Source: Tannerella sp.
Lineage (GTDB): Bacteria; Bacteroidota; Bacteroidia; Bacteroidales; Tannerellaceae
NCBI GenBank assembly: GCA_031277235.1
Contig: JAITMT010000085.1
Span: 1 to 5,665, forward strand
DNA length: 5,665 nt
Reading direction: 5' to 3'
The position numbers were made by a program, and so were the translations under genes. Positions 1-5,066 of this stretch are shown one piece after another; within the stretch, counting starts at the first letter, position 1, and the number at the start of each line of letters is the position of its first letter. Under the pieces are notes generated by a model. The model did no database searches. It worked only from the letters and a program-made list of their open reading frames with translations, and was not told where the DNA came from.

Positions 1-1
1 T

Positions 2-1078
2 GTCGAGCCGCAGTCAAATCCTGTGAATTACAAAGGCGAATATCATTATCGTAGCGGCAGTACCAAACAGGAATTGAAAGGTGCGGCATTAGACAAATTC
101 CTTTTGCAAAAATATGGCAGAAAGTGGGATAGTGTTGCAATTCCGAGCATTTCGATTGCTGATTTAAAGCAGGAAACTTTCAACTTTTTCCGCAAACGAG
201 GCATTCGCAGTCAGCGTTTGGACGAAACGATAATGCTTGACACAAACGATCAATTGCTTGACAATCTGTAACTTGTCGAAAACGGTTTATTGAAACGCGC
301 CGCTATTTTGCTTTTCCACCCCAAACCTGAAAAATTTATAACAGGTGCGTATATCAAAATCGGTTTCTTTGAAACAAATACCGATTTGCGTTTTCACGAT
401 GAAGTTCGCGGTAACCTATTTGAACAAATCGAAAAAACCACTGAACTGCTTTTTACAAAGTACATTAAGGCAATGATTAGTTACGAGCATATTTATCGTG
501 TCGAAACTTTTGAATATCCCAAAGAGGTGGTGCGCGAGGCATTGCTCAATGCCATTTCGCACAAGGATTATGCAAGCGGTTATCCCATTCAAATAAGCGT
601 TTACAGCGACAAAATAATGATTTGGAACGAAGGTACTTTGCCGGAGAATTGGACGGTAGAACGATTGCTTTCCAAGCATCCTTCAAAACCGTACAACCCG
701 GATATTGCCAATGTGTTTTTCCGTAGCGGTTATGTAGAGGCGTGGGGGCGCGGGATTGAAAAAATTACAACTCAATGCGTTGAGGCAGGCTTGCCTGTGC
801 CGCTTTTCAATGTTGAGGGCAACGATTTTTGGACAATTTTCCGTAAAGACCGATATAACGAACAGTCTTTAAAAGAATTAGGATTGAATGAGCGGCAAAT
901 TAAGGCGGTGCTGTATGTGAAAGACAGAGGTAAAATTACAAATGGTGAGTACCAGACAATCAATGAAACGACCACAAAAACTTCGTTCAGAGATTTAGAG
1001 GAGTTGTTGATTTTGAACATATTAAAAAAGGTTGGCGAGAACAAAGGCACATATTACGAATTGTTCGATGTCCGATAA
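2..1078 (+). pseudogene. RecG-like / AlbA_2-type ATP-binding transcriptional regulator, 5'-truncated by window edge and broken by in-frame TAA
   Basis: The reading frame is open from base 2 and is interrupted by TAA at 269-271. It resumes in the same frame (LVENGLLKRAAILLFH follows the stop) to TAA at 1076-1078. The join reads as continuous family sequence, so this is one gene with a nonsense mutation rather than two genes. The downstream half could only restart at TTG 290. The part before the stop (GEYHYRSGSTKQELKG) is typical of proteins that carry an N-terminal AlbA_2 DNA-binding domain, which would lie mostly upstream of the window. The second half holds a GHKL-like ATP-binding domain: REALLNAISHKDY at 533-571, IWNEG at 620-634, GRGIEKI at 746-766. 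A winged-helix segment follows at about 878-1060 (NERQIKAVLYV to GTYYEL). Family members are usually annotated as ATP-dependent DNA helicase RecG-related or putative transcriptional regulators; they lack helicase motifs. A sequencing error at 269 would restore a working gene. Family call firm, pseudogene status fairly firm. Confidence 0.85.
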
Positions 1079-1089
1079 ATGTCCGATAA
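1068..1089 (+). repeat. 11-bp perfect tandem duplication across the stop codon
   Basis: ATGTCCGATAA occurs twice back to back (1068-1078 and 1079-1089). The first copy contains the stop codon of the RecG-like gene. It looks like a small slippage or duplication event and leaves the protein end unchanged. Confidence 0.85.
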
Positions 1090-1212
1090 AGTTTAAAGAA
1101 AAAACAGAGGAAAGTAAAGTGAGAAAAACGACGGATAACCAACGCGGTTTAGCATCAGACGGGGGACACAGTGCAGTGCGGACAGCGAAAACAGAAAATC
1201 GTGAAAATTCTG

Positions 1213-1220
1213 TAACTTTG
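1213..1220 (+). promoter_or_regulatory. Bacteroidota -7 box in repeat copy 1
   Basis: TAACTTTG matches the Bacteroidota -7 consensus TAnnTTTG exactly. No convincing -33 TTTG lies 19-21 bases upstream, so strength is uncertain. It points at the orphan gene starting at 1445, leaving a leader of more than 200 nt that contains the conserved core and the hairpins. Confidence 0.55.
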
Positions 1221-1303
1221 CCCCGGAAATGTAGTCTGCAAAAAATAAACACTGCGATGTATCAAACTGAAAATAAAAGAATTATCAATCCGGAGATTAA
1301 AAT

Positions 1304-1326
1304 CCTGTGGATAGCAAAGCCGTGGG
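1304..1326 (+). repeat. Second hairpin of repeat copy 1 (REP-like)
   Basis: Ten-position arms 1304-1313 and 1317-1326 surround a GCA loop. As RNA about eight positions pair, three of them as G-U. Equivalent hairpins lie at 2321-2343, 3108-3130 and 5117-5139. Confidence 0.6.
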
Positions 1327-1342
1327 GACGGGAGGGAGTTAC

Positions 1343-1365
1343 GGCACAAGTTACAAACTTGCGCC
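1343..1365 (+). repeat. REP-like palindrome, left member of an inverted pair
   Basis: The 23-bp imperfect palindrome is GGCACAAGTT, then ACA, then AACTTGCGCC. The reverse complement of 1925-1947 is nearly the same sequence, including flanking bases (GTTACGG before it here, GTTGCGG in the other). Together the two copies bracket the gene at 1445-1873. Confidence 0.75.
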
Positions 1366-1444
1366 AAGGGAGGAACAAAAAATAAAGAATTGAAAATATT
1401 AAATTGAGAAGTAAAATAACGGAATTTTAAAATAGCATAAAATT

Positions 1445-1873
1445 ATGAGAGACAAAATCATTTCATTTCTTCGGACAAAAAACATTGAAATACCCGACAA
1501 TGAAAACGAAATAATCAATTTATTTCTTGGCGCATCAATAGTTGGCAAAATTGACTATTGGCTTGAAAGGTCATTTGACTTCATTGACAACGAGAAACCT
1601 AAAACACCATTTGAGAGAGAGTGGAGTGAGGTTGCAAAAGAAGACAAAGCATATAGGACAAATTTTGCGCAACTTGACAATGAAGCAAAAACACAGTTAA
1701 AAAAGCTTCTCCAAGAAACAATCGAGGGGGTTATGTTCAGTACATTATCGGAACTTAATGAAAATTGGAGTATTTGCTTGGACACTAACAATATGAAAGG
1801 AAATGCGAATGAGAACAGAGAATTGAATACAGATTTGTGGAAGTGGATTGACCTGTTCGGACAAAACGAATAA
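1445..1873 (+). CDS. Small hypothetical acidic cytosolic protein (142 aa)
   Basis: Not recognised. The ATG at 1445 is preceded by AATAGCATA five bases upstream, a word also found just before the start at 2419. There is no clear Shine-Dalgarno, as usual in this phylum. The protein has no signal peptide or membrane segment. It is rich in Asp, Glu, Asn and Lys, and looks mainly helical: an N-terminal segment with a W (YWLERSFDF), a lysine- and glutamate-rich middle (about residues 60-90, AQLDNEAKTQLKKLLQE), then GVMFSTLSELNENW and a C-terminal WKWIDLF motif. It stands alone between repeat copy 1 and a REP-like palindrome, so it is a single-gene unit. Size and solitary placement would fit an orphan immunity-type protein, but that is only a guess. 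The intact frame, the start context and the lack of a competing frame support it being a real gene. Confidence 0.75.
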   Translation: MRDKIISFLRTKNIEIPDNENEIINLFLGASIVGKIDYWLERSFDFIDNEKPKTPFEREWSEVAKEDKAYRTNFAQLDNEAKTQLKKLLQETIEGVMFSTLSELNENWSICLDTNNMKGNANENRELNTDLWKWIDLFGQNE

Positions 1874-1924
1874 GAAAATGACAAAAGTAAGCAGTAAATA
1901 TGGAGAATTTTGAAAACCCCTCCT

Positions 1925-1947
1925 GGTGCAAGTTTGCAACTTGTGCC
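1925..1947 (-). repeat. REP-like palindrome, right member of an inverted pair
   Basis: On the + strand it reads GGTGCAAGTT, then TGC, then AACTTGTGCC. Its reverse complement matches the palindrome at 1343-1365 with few changes. The neighbouring CCCCTCCT on the + strand (1917-1924) mirrors the GGGAGG beside the left copy. It lies about 50 bases after the stop of the gene at 1445-1873 and could also act as a hairpin in that gene's 3' region, though it has no T-run after it. Confidence 0.75.
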
Positions 1948-1987
1948 GCAACGATTGATTCAGTTTGTAACCATTCGCAAAAAATGC

Positions 1988-2054
1988 GATACGATATTTT
2001 GAAAAAATCACCCTACATTTGATGCGATATATTGAAAAAAATATCGTATCTTTA
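1988..2054 (+). promoter_or_regulatory. Promoter with a 13-bp inverted repeat, probable operator
   Basis: GATACGATATTTT (1988-2000) is perfectly complementary in inverted order to AAAATATCGTATC (2038-2050). The second arm runs into TATCTTTA (2047-2054), a near match to the -7 box. TGCGATA occurs at the left arm and again at 2023-2029, followed each time by TTGAAAAAA. No TTTG sits at the usual -33 distance. The arms could bind a dimeric repressor covering the promoter of the stub at 2082, or form a hairpin in single-stranded DNA. The same words (ATCGTATCTTT) reappear at the Fic promoter. Confidence 0.5.
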
Positions 2055-2081
2055 CCCCGAAATTTATAAATAATAAACAAT

Positions 2082-2150
2082 ATGCCGTACATAAAGCGAA
2101 AGATAGACAGGGTATCCGGGTTTATCCGTTGTATGCGACAGGAAATATAA
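2082..2150 (+). pseudogene. N-terminal stub of a probable AAA_14-type ATPase (22 codons)
   Basis: The ATG at 2082 lies 28 bases after a -7-like box and opens a frame starting MPYIKRKIDR, which resembles the first residues of Bacteroidota ATPases of the AAA_14/DUF4143 type. In those proteins the Walker A motif follows some 25 residues later. Here the resemblance stops after about ten residues and the frame ends at TAA 2148-2150, with no nucleotide-binding motif. The next bases lead directly into repeat copy 2. It is best read as a promoter plus 5' end left after the rest of the gene was deleted or displaced. The match is short and from memory, so chance cannot be excluded. Confidence 0.4.
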
Positions 2151-2173
2151 AAATCCAGAAAACGCCTGCGCAC

Positions 2174-2384
2174 TAACGGGCAGCAGCACGCTGCTGGACA
2201 GCGAAAACAGAAAATCGTGAAAATTGCGTACCTTTACCCCGGAAATGTAACCCGCAAAAAACAAACGGAATGATATATTAAACTGAAAATAAGAGAATTA
2301 TCAATCCGGAGATTAAAAATCCTGTGGATTGCAAAGCCGTGGGGACGGGAGTTGCAACGCGGGGGCAGTGCGGCTGGGTCAATG
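2174..2384 (+). repeat. Dispersed promoter-bearing repeat, copy 2
   Basis: Same module as 1141-1337 but with a shortened head: TAACGGG is followed at once by the perfect hairpin CAGCAG-CACG-CTGCTG (2181-2196), and the usual GTTTAGCATCA segment is missing. Next come the conserved GACAGCGAAAACAGAAAATC, a -7 box (2229-2236), CCCCGGAAATGTAA, the 28-nt core (2280-2307) and the second hairpin (2321-2343). The tail GCAACGCGGGGGCAGTGCGG has a counterpart in copy 3, so copies 2 and 3 extend further right than copies 1 and 4. It lies directly upstream of the DUF4304-like gene. Confidence 0.9.
2229..2236 (+). promoter_or_regulatory. Variant -7 box in repeat copy 2
   Basis: TACCTTTA occupies the position of TAACTTTG in copies 1 and 4 and differs from TAnnTTTG only in the last base. 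It would transcribe the gene at 2419 with a leader of about 180 nt containing the core and second hairpin. Confidence 0.45.
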
Positions 2385-2418
2385 AAGAAGAAATTGGAAA
2401 AATACAATAATAGCATAT

Positions 2419-2922
2419 ATGAATAATTACAATGAATTTCAAGCAAAGCCCTATTTTGAATATCTTTTGAAAGAATATTTATATCCTCTTTTTCAAGAAA
2501 AGGGTTACAAGAAAAAGGGCACATACCACTGGATTAGATTAAATGGAGAGATACAGATAGATATCAAACTTAAAAAATCCGTTTATAACACGAAGCGAAG
2601 AATTAATTTTTCCCTTTGCATTGGACTTTCTGACATGGAGGGGAATTTGTCGTTTTATGGTTGGCAAAACGATGAGTTTCTACCACAGGCAAGGGTTGCA
2701 TATAAAAGAGAAAATCACCATTGGAACGGTTGGTATCTCATATTTCGGGCAAACGAATTTGATAAATTATTGAATGACGAACTGAAAATTGACCTGGAAG
2801 ATTACATTTTTCCACTCTTAAAGAAAATCAATTCAAAAGAAATATTAAGCCACATTGTTTCAAAAGGTAAAGAAAAGAATGGTAATTTATGGTATATTCC
2901 AGATGAAATTAAGTTTGAATAA
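2419..2922 (+). CDS. DUF4304-like domain protein (167 aa)
   Basis: The ATG at 2419 is preceded by AATAGCATA, the word also found before the gene at 1445. The N-terminal half resembles the DUF4304 family: a helix (YFEYLLKEYLYPLFQEKGY, about residues 12-30), then a basic turn KKKG, and beta strands with W and acidic residues (YHWIRLNGEIQIDIKLKKS, about residues 36-54). A strand follows (RINFSLCIGL), and then aromatic-rich HHWNGWYLIF near residues 99-108. This is the order expected for that family, whose biochemical role is unknown. It has no signal peptide or membrane segment, so the product is probably cytosolic. It is a single gene bracketed by repeat copies 2 and 3, with no partner close enough for an operon. 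Family assignment is by recall of the helix-KKKG-W pattern and is moderate. Confidence 0.8.
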   Translation: MNNYNEFQAKPYFEYLLKEYLYPLFQEKGYKKKGTYHWIRLNGEIQIDIKLKKSVYNTKRRINFSLCIGLSDMEGNLSFYGWQNDEFLPQARVAYKRENHHWNGWYLIFRANEFDKLLNDELKIDLEDYIFPLLKKINSKEILSHIVSKGKEKNGNLWYIPDEIKFE

Positions 2923-2930
2923 CAATAAAA

Positions 2931-3180
2931 ATGCACTGCTGCTAACGCGGTTTTGCATCAAGCAACGGCATCAGCACACTGCCGACAGCAAAAACAGGAA
3001 ATTCTGAAAATTGTGTAACTTCGCCCCGGAAATGTAATCCGCAAAAAAACAAACGGTATGATGTATCAAACTGAAAATAAGAGAATTATCAATCCTGATA
3101 ATAAAATCCGGCGGATGGAAAAGCCGCAGGGACGGGGGGAGCAATGCGGGGAGAGTGCGGTTGGACAACGAAGCGCAGAA
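2931..3180 (+). repeat. Dispersed promoter-bearing repeat, copy 3
   Basis: The most complete copy, beginning nine bases after the DUF4304-like gene. It has the head ATGCACTGCTGCTAACGCGG and then TTTTGCATCA, a first hairpin with arms CGGCA/TGCCG (about 2966-2984), and a diverged -7 box (3016-3023). The conserved CCCCGGAAATGTAATCCGC, the 28-nt core (3068-3095), the second hairpin (3108-3130) and the tail shared with copy 2 (about 3141-3175) follow. It ends about 55 bases before the ATG of the next gene. Confidence 0.9.
3016..3023 (+). promoter_or_regulatory. Diverged -7 box in repeat copy 3
   Basis: TAACTTCG has one change (T to C) from the TAACTTTG of copies 1 and 4, at a conserved position of the box. 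This may weaken it. It faces the gene at 3234. Confidence 0.35.
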
Positions 3181-3233
3181 TTGAAATTAAACGAAATACA
3201 AATCGTCTGGACAAGGACATAAAAATAAAAAAT

Positions 3234-3656
3234 ATGGATATTAGAGTAGAATATGGTATTATTTGCCAAAGAGAAGATGAAAAAGAACTTGTAAAAAGGA
3301 TAAACAAATTCCTTAAAAATGAGTATGAATACCGAAAAATGGATAAAAGAAAAGAATATTCTATTTCGGCACTTAATTATGACTATTACTATTGTCAATT
3401 CATAAAAGAAAAGCCTCGTTGGTATTTTGATTTGTATCCTAATGAGGACTTGGACGGCAAATTTAAATTTGACAATAAAGCCGCGCAATGGATATTGTGG
3501 GTAAAAAAACAATTAGTTGACAATAACACCGAAGAAGAAAACGAACAAGTGAATGTGTTTTTTGAAAAACTTATTGAAGCAATTGGTTACGAAACTATTA
3601 TTTTACACAAATACAAAGACGGGAATGAGGAAAGAATTGGAAGTGCTTTTCGTTGA
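3234..3656 (+). CDS. Small hypothetical charged protein (140 aa)
   Basis: Not recognised. The frame is open from an upstream ATG at 3144, but 3144-3180 lies inside the repeat tail shared with copy 2. The ATG at 3234 (MDIRVEYGIICQRE) is therefore the better start, giving 140 residues ending in TGA. The protein is very rich in Lys, Glu, Asp and Tyr. The N-terminal half alternates strand-like and charged helical stretches (DEKELVKRINKFLKNEYEYRK). A tyrosine cluster YDYYYCQF lies near residues 51-58, then KPRWYFDLYPNED, and a C-terminal helix (VNVFFEKLIEAIGYETI). The overall alpha/beta look is of a small cytosolic domain. There is no signal peptide or membrane helix. It stands alone between repeat copy 3 and the repeat remnant at 3671. 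Function unknown. Confidence 0.75.
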   Translation: MDIRVEYGIICQREDEKELVKRINKFLKNEYEYRKMDKRKEYSISALNYDYYYCQFIKEKPRWYFDLYPNEDLDGKFKFDNKAAQWILWVKKQLVDNNTEEENEQVNVFFEKLIEAIGYETIILHKYKDGNEERIGSAFR

Positions 3657-3670
3657 AAAATAGACAAACA

Positions 3671-3733
3671 AAAATGCGCTGCTGTTAATTAGGTTTTTTG
3701 CATCAGGCACGTTAGCAGCAAGTTTGTGCATTA
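3671..3733 (+). repeat. Head-only remnant of the dispersed repeat
   Basis: AAAATGCGCTGCTGTTAATT, then AGGTTTTTTGCATCAGGCA, matches the head of copy 3 at 2930-2955, again placed just after a stop codon. GCTGCT (3678-3683) and AGCAGC (3714-3719) can pair around it. No -7 box, 28-nt core or second hairpin follows; instead the sequence turns into the Fic promoter region. Either the rest was deleted or the head is a separate element that belongs to the end of the upstream gene. Confidence 0.65.
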
Positions 3734-3784
3734 ACAGAGGAATGGAAACCCACAAAAATATGATGGTAAGTTCCGTATCACTAT

Positions 3785-3876
3785 CGTATATTTACGGCTC
3801 ATAGCGTATCATTTTTATTGAGGATAATTTTGTCTTTTCGTATCATTTTCGTATCTTTGCGGCTCAAATCGTATCA
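3785..3876 (+). promoter_or_regulatory. Direct repeats with CGTATC words around the Fic promoter
   Basis: A 27-bp direct repeat (3785-3811 and 3850-3876) is identical at about 23 positions and shares CGGCTCA and CGTATCA. The right copy contains the -7 box, the left copy the weaker TATATTTA. CGTATC also occurs near 3775, at 3806 and at 3839. Clustered words across a promoter suggest operator sites, or a duplicated ancestral promoter. The protein that would bind is unknown; the Fic protein itself has a winged-helix tail. Confidence 0.55.
3829..3859 (+). promoter_or_regulatory. Near-ideal Bacteroidota promoter for the Fic gene
   Basis: TTTG at 3829-3832 and TATCTTTG at 3852-3859 are separated by exactly 19 bases, the consensus arrangement for the primary sigma factor of Bacteroidota (TTTG, about 19 bases, TAnnTTTG). 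The predicted transcript has a short leader of roughly 25 nt before the ATG at 3892. It is the best promoter in the window and independent of the dispersed repeat. Confidence 0.8.
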
Positions 3877-3891
3877 AAAATTTTGTAAGAT

Positions 3892-4938
3892 ATGGAAAAT
3901 AAAGTGTTTAACTTCAACTTGAATATTGATTGGAAACTGATAAACTTAATCAGTATGATTGACCGTTTCGACTCCCAATGGACAGCAATAGAACGGCGGG
4001 AAGGACAGAGTTTGAAACAGTTAAAGTCCATTGCTACAGTTCGTAGCGTTGGAGCGTCGAATCGCATCGAGGGCAACCGAATGACCGACGAAGAAATTGA
4101 TGTCCTGCTAAAAAACATTGATATTACGAAACTTACGGACAGAGATTCGCAGGAAGTAGTTGGCTATTTTGATGTGCTTGACTTGATTGCAGAAAGTTAT
4201 GAAAATATCAATATTACAGAAAACAATATCACAAGTTTACACAATTCATTGATGAAATACAGCACGAAAGACGAGTGGCACAAAGGCGGTTACAAACAGC
4301 ACAGCAATGCGGTAGAAGCCTCTTTTGTTGACGGAACCCGGCAAATTATTTTTCAAACTACTGAAGCAGGTTTTGCAACCGAAGAGGCAATCAGACAACT
4401 TATAGATTGGTATAATTCCGAAACGGAAGTGCATACTTTGATAAAATCTGCAGCATTTGTTTATGAATTTTTGAGCATTCACCCGTTTCAAGACGGAAAC
4501 GGACGGTTAAGCCGCTTGCTTTCAACACTTTTATTATTGAAAAACGGTTACAAATGGATTCAATATGTGAGTTTTGAACACGAAATTGAAAGTCGCAAAC
4601 CGGAATATTATCAAGCCTTGCGAGCGTGTCAGGCACAACGACCAAATGAAGATATTACGGTTTGGATTGACTTTTTTCTGAATGCTTTGCGCAATATTCA
4701 AACGCAACTGATGAAAAAACTTGAACAAAGCGGCATAGAAACCCGACTTTCACCGAGAGAAAAATCAATTTTGACAATCATTCAAAATTATGCGGGCATA
4801 AAATCGGGCGAAATTGCCGAAAGATTGGCAATTCCCAATCCGACTGTAAAAAGAATTTTATCCGATTTACATAACAAAAGAATGATTGAAAAACAAGGCA
4901 GTGGTCGCGGAACAGTTTATTCGATTAAGAATCAGTAA
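3892..4938 (+). CDS. Fic family protein (class II-type AMPylase) with C-terminal winged helix
   Basis: A complete gene of 348 residues. The catalytic Fic motif HPFQDGNGRLSR is at residues 197-208 with the invariant His197 and the phosphate-binding DGNGR intact, so transfer of AMP (or a related nucleotide part) from ATP to protein hydroxyls is plausible. The N-terminal inhibitory helix carries the (S/T)xxxE(G/N) motif as SNRIEG at residues 56-61. That places it with class II Fic proteins, which are self-inhibited and do not need a separate antitoxin. Between them lie GGYKQHSNAV (about 132-141) and the flap-like QIIFQTTEAG (151-160). Residues about 286-346 form a winged-helix domain (SGEIAERLAIPNPTVKRILSDL as recognition region) that could bind DNA or a partner. 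The target is not predictable. It has its own promoter, and the repeat remnant lies upstream and repeat copy 4 downstream, so it is a one-gene unit. Likely cytosolic, with full family length and no missing key residue. Confidence 0.95.
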   Translation: MENKVFNFNLNIDWKLINLISMIDRFDSQWTAIERREGQSLKQLKSIATVRSVGASNRIEGNRMTDEEIDVLLKNIDITKLTDRDSQEVVGYFDVLDLIAESYENINITENNITSLHNSLMKYSTKDEWHKGGYKQHSNAVEASFVDGTRQIIFQTTEAGFATEEAIRQLIDWYNSETEVHTLIKSAAFVYEFLSIHPFQDGNGRLSRLLSTLLLLKNGYKWIQYVSFEHEIESRKPEYYQALRACQAQRPNEDITVWIDFFLNALRNIQTQLMKKLEQSGIETRLSPREKSILTIIQNYAGIKSGEIAERLAIPNPTVKRILSDLHNKRMIEKQGSGRGTVYSIKNQ

Positions 4939-4978
4939 AAGAACTGCCTCCAACGAGCGGTTTAGCATCAGTCGCGAG

Positions 4979-4994
4979 CGGCAGTGCTCTGCCG
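4979..4994 (+). repeat. First hairpin of repeat copy 4
   Basis: CGGCAG-TGCT-CTGCCG is a perfect 6-bp stem with a 4-base loop. At the same place copy 2 has CAGCAG-CACG-CTGCTG (2181-2196), where a G-C pair is replaced by A-T with pairing kept. Copy 3 keeps a 5-bp version, and copy 1 has only a weak one. Confidence 0.65.
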
Positions 4995-5025
4995 ACAGCG
5001 AAAACAGAAAATCGTGAAAATTGTG

Positions 5026-5033
5026 TAACTTTG
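5026..5033 (+). promoter_or_regulatory. Bacteroidota -7 box in repeat copy 4
   Basis: TAACTTTG, an exact TAnnTTTG match at the same place as in copy 1. No strong -33 element is visible. A transcript from here would run through the conserved core and second hairpin towards 5221. Confidence 0.5.
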
Positions 5034-5066
5034 CAGCGGAAATGTAATCCGAAAAAAACAAACGGC

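Larger units (their letters stand above)
1141..1337 (+). repeat. Dispersed promoter-bearing repeat, copy 1
   Basis: First of four long copies of the same intergenic module. In order it has the head AACGCGGTTTAGCATCAG (1141-1158), a poorly paired version of the short hairpin region (about 1163-1182), the conserved word GACAGCGAAAACAGAAAATC, a -7 promoter box (1213-1220), CCCCGGAAATGTA, and the 28-nt core at 1264-1291. That core differs by one base from the version in the other three copies. The second hairpin follows at 1304-1326, then GGGACGGG. The module lies between the broken regulator and the orphan gene at 1445. The exact right edge is uncertain; similarity to the other copies fades after about 1337, where an unrelated palindrome begins. 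Confidence 0.9.

Noticed and set aside
269..271. Recoding of TAA as sense in the regulator gene.
   Set aside because: Other genes in the window end normally with TAA (1871, 2920, 4936), so an altered code is very unlikely.
1032..1385. Open frame of 117 codons on the + strand crossing repeat copy 1.
   Set aside because: It has a non-ATG start inside the regulator gene and runs through the repeat and its promoter box. The composition is unlike a protein, and the frame is broken in repeat copy 2.
1745..2173. Open frame of 142 codons on the - strand.
   Set aside because: It overlaps the gene at 1445-1873, a palindrome and a promoter region; no family resemblance and no start context.
3144..3233. 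Upstream ATG at 3144 as the start of the gene at 3234.
   Set aside because: The extra 30 codons begin in the repeat tail shared with copy 2, where they are not coding; ATG 3234 gives a normal protein start.
3066..3512. Open frame of 148 codons on the - strand.
   Set aside because: It is the shadow of the + strand gene at 3234 and of repeat copy 3, with low-complexity F/I/S-rich content typical of antisense reading of AT-rich DNA.
2931..3733. Integron attC sites at the heads of the repeats (GCTAAC at 2941 and GTTAGC at 3711).
   Set aside because: The bases do not fit the strict RYYYAAC / GTTRRRY boxes, no paired inner boxes could be placed consistently in all copies, and no integrase gene is in the window. 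Kept only as one possible reading of the array.
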